A stretch of 8,851 nt of DNA, taken from contig DAOVXH010000067.1 in the NCBI GenBank assembly GCA_030636255.1, positions 1 through 8,851 on the forward strand, given 5' to 3'. This document shows, one piece after another, positions 5,698-8,851 of the stretch. A model generated the notes under the pieces. That model was not told the DNA's origin. It made no database searches and saw only the letters and a program-made list of their open reading frames with translations. The DNA is from Methanomassiliicoccales archaeon. GTDB taxonomy: Archaea > Thermoplasmatota > Thermoplasmata > SG8-5. The translations under genes and the position numbers were made by a program. Every line of letters begins with the position of its first letter. Position 1 is the stretch's first letter.

Positions 5698-5979
5698 TTA
5701 TTCCTCCGTAAGCTCGAATTTCTTTGCTCTCTGGGCTGCTGGTTGAACATAGGACTTGCAGTCAGGGCACTTGTATTTCAGCCAGATTCGCCTTGTTGGT
5801 TTTTCTCGACCTTCTGGTTTTGGTCTTGGGAAACCTCCGTATCCTGCTGTAACCTTTCTGAAACGCCTCTGCCCCCACTTAAGTTCACTGGCCCTCTTCT
5901 TCTTAACCCTCTCGACATCGTGCCTGGTATGTTTCTTGCACTTGGGGCAATACATGCTCACTTTTCTTGGAAGCTTCAT
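5698..5979 (-). CDS. rpl44e: Large-subunit ribosomal protein eL42 (L44e)
   Basis: A 93-residue, highly basic protein of the large subunit near the tRNA exit site. Recognisable features are MKLPRKVSMYCPKCKKHT at the N-terminus, the basic centre with KWGQRRFRKVTAGYGGFPRP, and KYKCPDCKSYVQPAAQRAKK near the C-terminus. The two CxxC pairs (C11/C14 and C71/C74) form a zinc site. Its length is normal for archaeal eL42. A purine-rich GGAAGGA lies about five bases before ATG 5979. It is the first gene of the operon, with a TATA-like element at 6055-6063. Confidence 0.97.
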   Translation of the reverse strand: MKLPRKVSMYCPKCKKHTRHDVERVKKKRASELKWGQRRFRKVTAGYGGFPRPKPEGREKPTRRIWLKYKCPDCKSYVQPAAQRAKKFELTEE

Positions 5980-6054
5980 TTTAATCCTTCCTAAATATTA
6001 GCCGGCAATGAAATACACTGCACTGGCAGTTGGAAAGCAATGAAACGAGAACCC

Positions 6055-6063
6055 ATATAATAA
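6055..6063 (-). promoter_or_regulatory. Putative TATA box of the ribosomal operon
   Basis: The minus strand reads TTATTATAT, centred near 6059. A start near 6033 would leave a leader of about 54 bases before rpl44e. It lies between the hutU stop and rpl44e, so the operon need not depend on hutU transcription. A second AT-rich sequence, CCTATATGG around 6072, is an alternative. Confidence 0.45.
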
Positions 6064-6098
6064 GGTTACCATATAGGAAATTGAGAACTGGCTACCAA

Positions 6099-7772
6099 TT
6101 ACTGCATCATTGGGAGCTTGACGCCCTTCTCCTTGGCAGTCTTAATTGCCAAGTCATATCCTGCATCTGCATGGCGTATGACGCCCATGCCTGGGTCACT
6201 CTTGAACACCCTTTCGATGCGCTCATCAGTAAGTTCGGAACCGTCCAGAACAACCATCATTCCCGAGTGTTGACTCAAACCTATACCTACGCCACCGCCA
6301 TTGTGAAGTGCCACCATGTCTGCACCTGAGGCGCAATTAAGTAAGGCATTCAGAAGTGGCCAGTCTGCAACAGCATCTGTGCCGTCTTGCATTCCCTCGG
6401 TCTCACGATATGGTGATGCCACTGAGCCTGAATCCAGATGGTCCCTGGTTATTGCAATTGGGCCTATTTCTCCGTTCCGCACCATCTCATTCATGCGCAG
6501 GGCGAACTTATGCCGCTCTCCATAGCCAAGCCAACATACTCTTGCTGGCAAGCCTTCCCATGGCAAGTGTTTCTCTGCAAGTTCAATCCAGTTCATTAGC
6601 AGCTTATTATCTGGAAACATCTCAATAATTGCTTTATCGGTTGCAAGAATGTCATCTGGATTGCCGCTTTGCGCAATCCATCTGAAAGGACCACGGCCCT
6701 GGCAGAACAGCGGCCGAACATAAGCTAGGACGAATCCAGGGTAGGCAAATGCCTTTTCAAACCCTGATTTTTGGGCCTGGCCACGGAGATTGTTCCCATA
6801 ATCAAATACTACTGCACCTTTTTCTTGAAATCCAACCATTGCCCGGCAATGTTCTTCCATTGATTTCATGGACTGGGCAATATATTCTTCCGGATTAGAT
6901 GCCCGAAATTCATCGCATTCTGCAAGATTGGAGCCGAAAAAGCCCTTTGGAATATAGCCATTTAACTCATCATGGGCAGATGTCTGGTCAGTCACCACAT
7001 CAGGAATTATACCACGATTGAGAATCTCAGGGAACACATCAGCGCAATTACCAACAAGGCCGATGGACATTGGTTCTTTCTCGGCAACAGCCTTATCCAC
7101 CATCTCAAGAGCCTCATCAAGGTCCTGGGTTATGTAATCGCAAAATCCTGCGTCAAGACGGCGTTGTATACGCTTTGGGTCAACCTCAACCACAAGGCCT
7201 ATTCCGCCAGCCATTTTTATTGATAAAGGCTGGGCGCCGCTCATTCCGCCCATTCCTCCAGACAGGCAGAATTTGCCCTCCAGGGTTTCATCATCAAAGT
7301 GCTTCTGTGCCAGGGCTGCGAATGTCTCGTATGTTCCCTGGATTATGCCCTGGGTTCCAATATAACACCATGAACCAGCAGTCATTTGGCCGTACATCAT
7401 GAGACCTTTTGCCTCAAGCTCATTAAAATGTTCCCAATTGGACCAGTTACCAACAAGATTGCTATTTGCTATCAATACCCTGGGAGAATTTTCAAATGTC
7501 TTGAATATACCCACTGGTTTTCCAGACTGGATAAGCAGGGTTTCATCATTTTCCAATTCTCTAAGGCTTTTGGTTATGGCGTCAAAACAATCCCAATTCC
7601 TGGCTGCCTTTCCTGTGCCGCCATATATTATAAGATCTTCTGGCCTCTCGGCATTCTCCAGATTATTGTGCAGCATTCTGTATATTGCTTCTATTCTCCA
7701 GTTCTTGCAATGTAATTCCTCACCTCGCGGTGCCTTAAATTCCCTGGCCATGAGATCAACTCGCCAGTGCAT
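6099..7772 (-). CDS. hutU: Urocanate hydratase (urocanase)
   Basis: A 557-residue cytosolic enzyme, the same length as the bacterial Pseudomonas protein. It converts urocanate to 4-imidazolone-5-propanoate using a tightly bound NAD+ as electrophile, the second step of histidine degradation. Family signatures are intact: PEDLIIYGGTGKAARNWDCF, LIQSGKPVGIFKT, EAKGLMMYGQMTAGSWCYIG, VTDQTSAHDELNGYIPKG, FDYGNNLR, RPLFCQGRGPFRWIA and RVCWLGYGER. C413 matches the cysteine known to be essential in the Pseudomonas enzyme (C410). The end keeps RDHLDSGSVASPYRETEGM, SDWPLLNALLN-like and HNGGGVGIGLSQHSGM motifs. ATG 7772 is used; ATG 7751 would give 550 residues and also fits the family N-terminus, and neither has a strong ribosome-binding site. 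No hutH, hutI or formimidoylglutamate gene is in the window. Confidence 0.97.
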   Translation of the reverse strand: MHWRVDLMAREFKAPRGEELHCKNWRIEAIYRMLHNNLENAERPEDLIIYGGTGKAARNWDCFDAITKSLRELENDETLLIQSGKPVGIFKTFENSPRVLIANSNLVGNWSNWEHFNELEAKGLMMYGQMTAGSWCYIGTQGIIQGTYETFAALAQKHFDDETLEGKFCLSGGMGGMSGAQPLSIKMAGGIGLVVEVDPKRIQRRLDAGFCDYITQDLDEALEMVDKAVAEKEPMSIGLVGNCADVFPEILNRGIIPDVVTDQTSAHDELNGYIPKGFFGSNLAECDEFRASNPEEYIAQSMKSMEEHCRAMVGFQEKGAVVFDYGNNLRGQAQKSGFEKAFAYPGFVLAYVRPLFCQGRGPFRWIAQSGNPDDILATDKAIIEMFPDNKLLMNWIELAEKHLPWEGLPARVCWLGYGERHKFALRMNEMVRNGEIGPIAITRDHLDSGSVASPYRETEGMQDGTDAVADWPLLNALLNCASGADMVALHNGGGVGIGLSQHSGMMVVLDGSELTDERIERVFKSDPGMGVIRHADAGYDLAIKTAKEKGVKLPMMQ

Positions 7773-7877
7773 AGTACAGCACCAAAAAATACTTTCGGGC
7801 TTGAAGAGGGAGCGTCATGAAAATGTTCGAACAACAATTTTCCTGAAAAGTAGTTTAAAAAGCATTCGCCAAAAACC

Positions 7878-7885
7878 ATATAAAG
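7878..7885 (-). promoter_or_regulatory. Putative TATA box of hutU
   Basis: The minus strand reads CTTTATAT then GG, a good archaeal TATA match. The start would fall near 7856, leaving a leader of about 84 bases. A second candidate, TTTTTAAACT around 7852-7860, would shorten it to about 60 bases. Confidence 0.45.
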
Positions 7886-7966
7886 CTTACCCGGCGACTG
7901 TTAATTTCGTGGTATAAACCATTTTCTATGGAAAAAGAGGTAATCTATATTAAAAACTGCGCAATC

Positions 7967-7977
7967 TTTAAATATAA
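7967..7977 (+). promoter_or_regulatory. TATA box of the gar1-tfb operon
   Basis: TTTAAATATAA is a strong archaeal TATA match. Transcription should start near 7999, about 60 bases before ATG 8059, leaving room for the GAGG ribosome-binding site just ahead of gar1. Confidence 0.6.
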
Positions 7978-8058
7978 GATGTTCTTAGCTTGAAGTCCAA
8001 AAGTACTAATATAATGAAGGTCGCAGTAAATTATCTTCGACCTAGTAAAGAGGAAAGC

Positions 8059-8352
8059 ATGAAAAAATTAGGCACCGTGAAGAACGTCATTCATGACGGA
8101 ACTATCCTCCTCAAGGCTTCGGAAATTTTCAGACCAGGCACCCCGGTATTTGATTCCAGGGGAGAGGAAATTGGTAAAGTTGCAAGGACATTCGGACCGG
8201 TGGAAGAACCCTATGTATCAATTAGGCCTAAGGGTCAAATTGATGCGTTTGGAATGCTGAACTCAACATTGTATGCGGGAGAATTTAAACCTACATACAA
8301 AAAGAAGGGGGTTAACAAATGGCAAAGAAAAGGGAAGCCGCAGAGGAGGTAA
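8059..8352 (+). CDS. gar1: H/ACA ribonucleoprotein subunit Gar1
   Basis: A 97-residue protein with the archaeal Gar1 beta-barrel: MKKLGTVKNVIHDGTILLKA, PGTPVFDSRGEEIGKVARTF, and FGPVEEPYVSIRPKG, followed by a basic tail (KPTYKKKGVNKWQRKGKPQRR, split here as a lysine/arginine-rich end). Gar1 binds Cbf5 and speeds release of product RNA in H/ACA pseudouridylation. ATG 8059 is chosen because GAGG lies five bases upstream and the barrel begins at once; the same frame is open back to TTG 7990, but that would add 23 residues not expected in the family and would start before the predicted transcript. The 3' end overlaps tfb by 34 bases, so the two are co-transcribed and probably translationally coupled. 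Together with nop10 on the other strand, two of the four H/ACA proteins lie in this window. Confidence 0.92.
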   Translation: MKKLGTVKNVIHDGTILLKASEIFRPGTPVFDSRGEEIGKVARTFGPVEEPYVSIRPKGQIDAFGMLNSTLYAGEFKPTYKKKGVNKWQRKGKPQRR

Positions 8353-8851
8353 TGTCATGTCCAGAGTGCGGAGGCGGGCACCTGGTAAGGGATTACAATC
8401 GCGGCGAGCTAGTATGTGAAGATTGCGGGCTGGTTCTAGATGAACAGCTTATTGACCAGGGGCCAGAATGGCGTGCATTTGATGCAGACCAGGGCGAGAA
8501 GCGGGCCAGAACAGGGGCGCCAATGACCTATACAATTCACGATAAAGGTCTGAGCACCGAAATTGGCTGGAAGAACAAGGATTCTTATGGAAAATCCATC
8601 CCAACAAGAAACAGAGCTCAACTTTATCGGCTGAGAAAATGGCAGCGCAGAATACGTGTTTCCAATGCAACTGAAAGAAATCTAGCATTCGCATTAAGCG
8701 AGCTGGACAGAATGGCTTCCGGCATGGGATTGCCAAGAAATGTTCGTGAAACAGCAGCCATGGTTTATAGAAAAGCAGTTAACAAGAACCTCATACGCGG
8801 TAGAAGTATTGAGGGAGTTGTTGCAGCTTCATTGTATGCCGCATGCAGACA
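8319..8851 (+). CDS. tfb: Transcription initiation factor B (TFB), N-terminal part (partial at window end)
   Basis: 177 complete codons are visible and the frame is open at the right edge, roughly the first 60 percent of a normal TFB. The N-terminal zinc ribbon has C14, C17, C33 and C36 (CPECGGGHLVRDYNRGELVC then EDC). The B-reader and linker follow (DQGPEWRAFDADQ, KRARTGAPMTYTIHDKGLST, IGWKNKDSYGK), and then the first cyclin fold (RNRAQLYRLRKWQRRIRVS, ALSELDRMASGMGLPRN, GRSIEGVVAASLYAACR). TFB binds the BRE/TATA-TBP complex and recruits RNA polymerase. ATG 8319 has a GGGGG-type ribosome-binding site about seven bases upstream; ATG 8352, just at the gar1 stop, would leave one residue before the first cysteine and has GGAGG only two bases away. 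It lies inside gar1's 3' end in another frame. Confidence 0.97.
   Translation, partial: MAKKREAAEEVMSCPECGGGHLVRDYNRGELVCEDCGLVLDEQLIDQGPEWRAFDADQGEKRARTGAPMTYTIHDKGLSTEIGWKNKDSYGKSIPTRNRAQLYRLRKWQRRIRVSNATERNLAFALSELDRMASGMGLPRNVRETAAMVYRKAVNKNLIRGRSIEGVVAASLYAACR

Larger units (their letters stand above)
7773..8058. promoter_or_regulatory. Divergent promoter region between hutU and gar1
   Basis: This 286-base gap has no convincing gene. It is AT-rich and holds at least two TATA candidates: TTTATATG on the minus strand (7878-7885) facing hutU, and TTTAAATATAA on the plus strand (7967-7977) facing gar1. A small open frame at 7929 encodes only 21 residues and spans the gar1 TATA box, so it is not counted. 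No tRNA-like or convincing guide-RNA-like structure was seen. Confidence 0.55.

Noticed and set aside
7810..7850. Possible C/D-box guide RNA (a C-box-like GTCATGA and a later CTGA)
   Set aside because: The first box has a mismatch, the boxes are only about 30 bases apart, and no internal D' and C' pair or terminal stem is visible.
7691..7879. Minus-strand open frame of 62 codons overlapping the hutU start
   Set aside because: It overlaps the 5' end of hutU in another frame, would begin at the predicted hutU TATA box and has no ribosome-binding site or recognisable sequence.
7399..7917. Long plus-strand open frame (172 codons) opposite hutU
   Set aside because: It lies antisense to a urocanase gene with every family motif intact, has no ribosome-binding site, and its product shows no recognisable family or sensible composition. 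The same applies to shorter open frames on the plus strand at 6972-7223, 7070-7402 and 7386-7715.
7929..7994. Possible 21-residue peptide ahead of gar1
   Set aside because: It spans the strong gar1 TATA box, has no good ribosome-binding site and is too short to support.
1..8851. Defence system, mobile element, CRISPR array, tRNA or rRNA
   Set aside because: I looked on both strands for transposase or integrase motifs, terminal inverted repeats, regularly spaced long repeats and cloverleaf-like sequences and saw none. The gene content is chromosomal core with three metabolic or transport genes.

Overview
This window is archaeal chromosomal DNA. Nearly every gene belongs to the archaeal information-processing core: an H/ACA Nop10 and Gar1, eL42 (L44e), eS27 (S27e), aIF2-alpha, TFB, a PAC2-family protein and the end of a CTP-dependent riboflavin kinase. 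Promoters look like archaeal TATA boxes (TTTATATA, TTTAAATA), many genes have strong GGAGG ribosome-binding sites, and genes are tightly packed with stop/start overlaps. The TFB and HisA-like sequences suggest a euryarchaeon, most likely in or near the Thermoplasmata. That placement rests on remembered sequence similarity and is of low to moderate confidence.

Layout. (1) 1-131: C-terminal end of ribK (+), overlapping by 9 bases the 3' end of a convergent Kef-type cation:proton antiporter gene (-, to about 1886). (2) 1887-2143: AT-rich regulatory region with four GTGCAC/GTGCAT sites placed symmetrically around the antiporter's putative promoter, and a TATA box for the next gene. (3) 2144-3646 (+): a 71-residue conserved-looking small protein, a T7 tract and a small hairpin, then a translationally coupled pair made of a degenerate HisA-like barrel protein and a DUF2240 protein. 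(4) 3647-3775: convergent spacer carrying an eight-unit array of 7-base repeats that runs into the stop codon of the next operon. (5) 5979 down to 3776 (-): an operon in the order rpl44e, rps27e, aif2-alpha, nop10, PAC2-family gene, with spacings from a 1-base overlap to 19 bases. The 57-residue nop10 gene sits in what could pass for a 193-base gap. (6) 7772 down to 6099 (-): a complete urocanate hydratase gene, hutU, with no other histidine-degradation gene in view. (7) 7773-8058: divergent promoter region. (8) 8059-8851 (+): gar1 and tfb, overlapping by 34 bases, with tfb running off the window end.

How the genes fit together: eL42, eS27 and aIF2-alpha serve translation. Nop10 and Gar1 are two of the four proteins of the archaeal H/ACA pseudouridylation particle, and they sit on opposite strands either side of hutU. 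TFB recruits RNA polymerase to the TATA promoters seen throughout. The antiporter, riboflavin kinase and urocanase are metabolic or transport neighbours without an obvious link to the core genes.

I did not find a defence system, mobile element, CRISPR array or tRNA/rRNA gene. The parts least explained by known annotation are the HisA-like/DUF2240 pair, the symmetric GTGCAY sites and the heptamer array.
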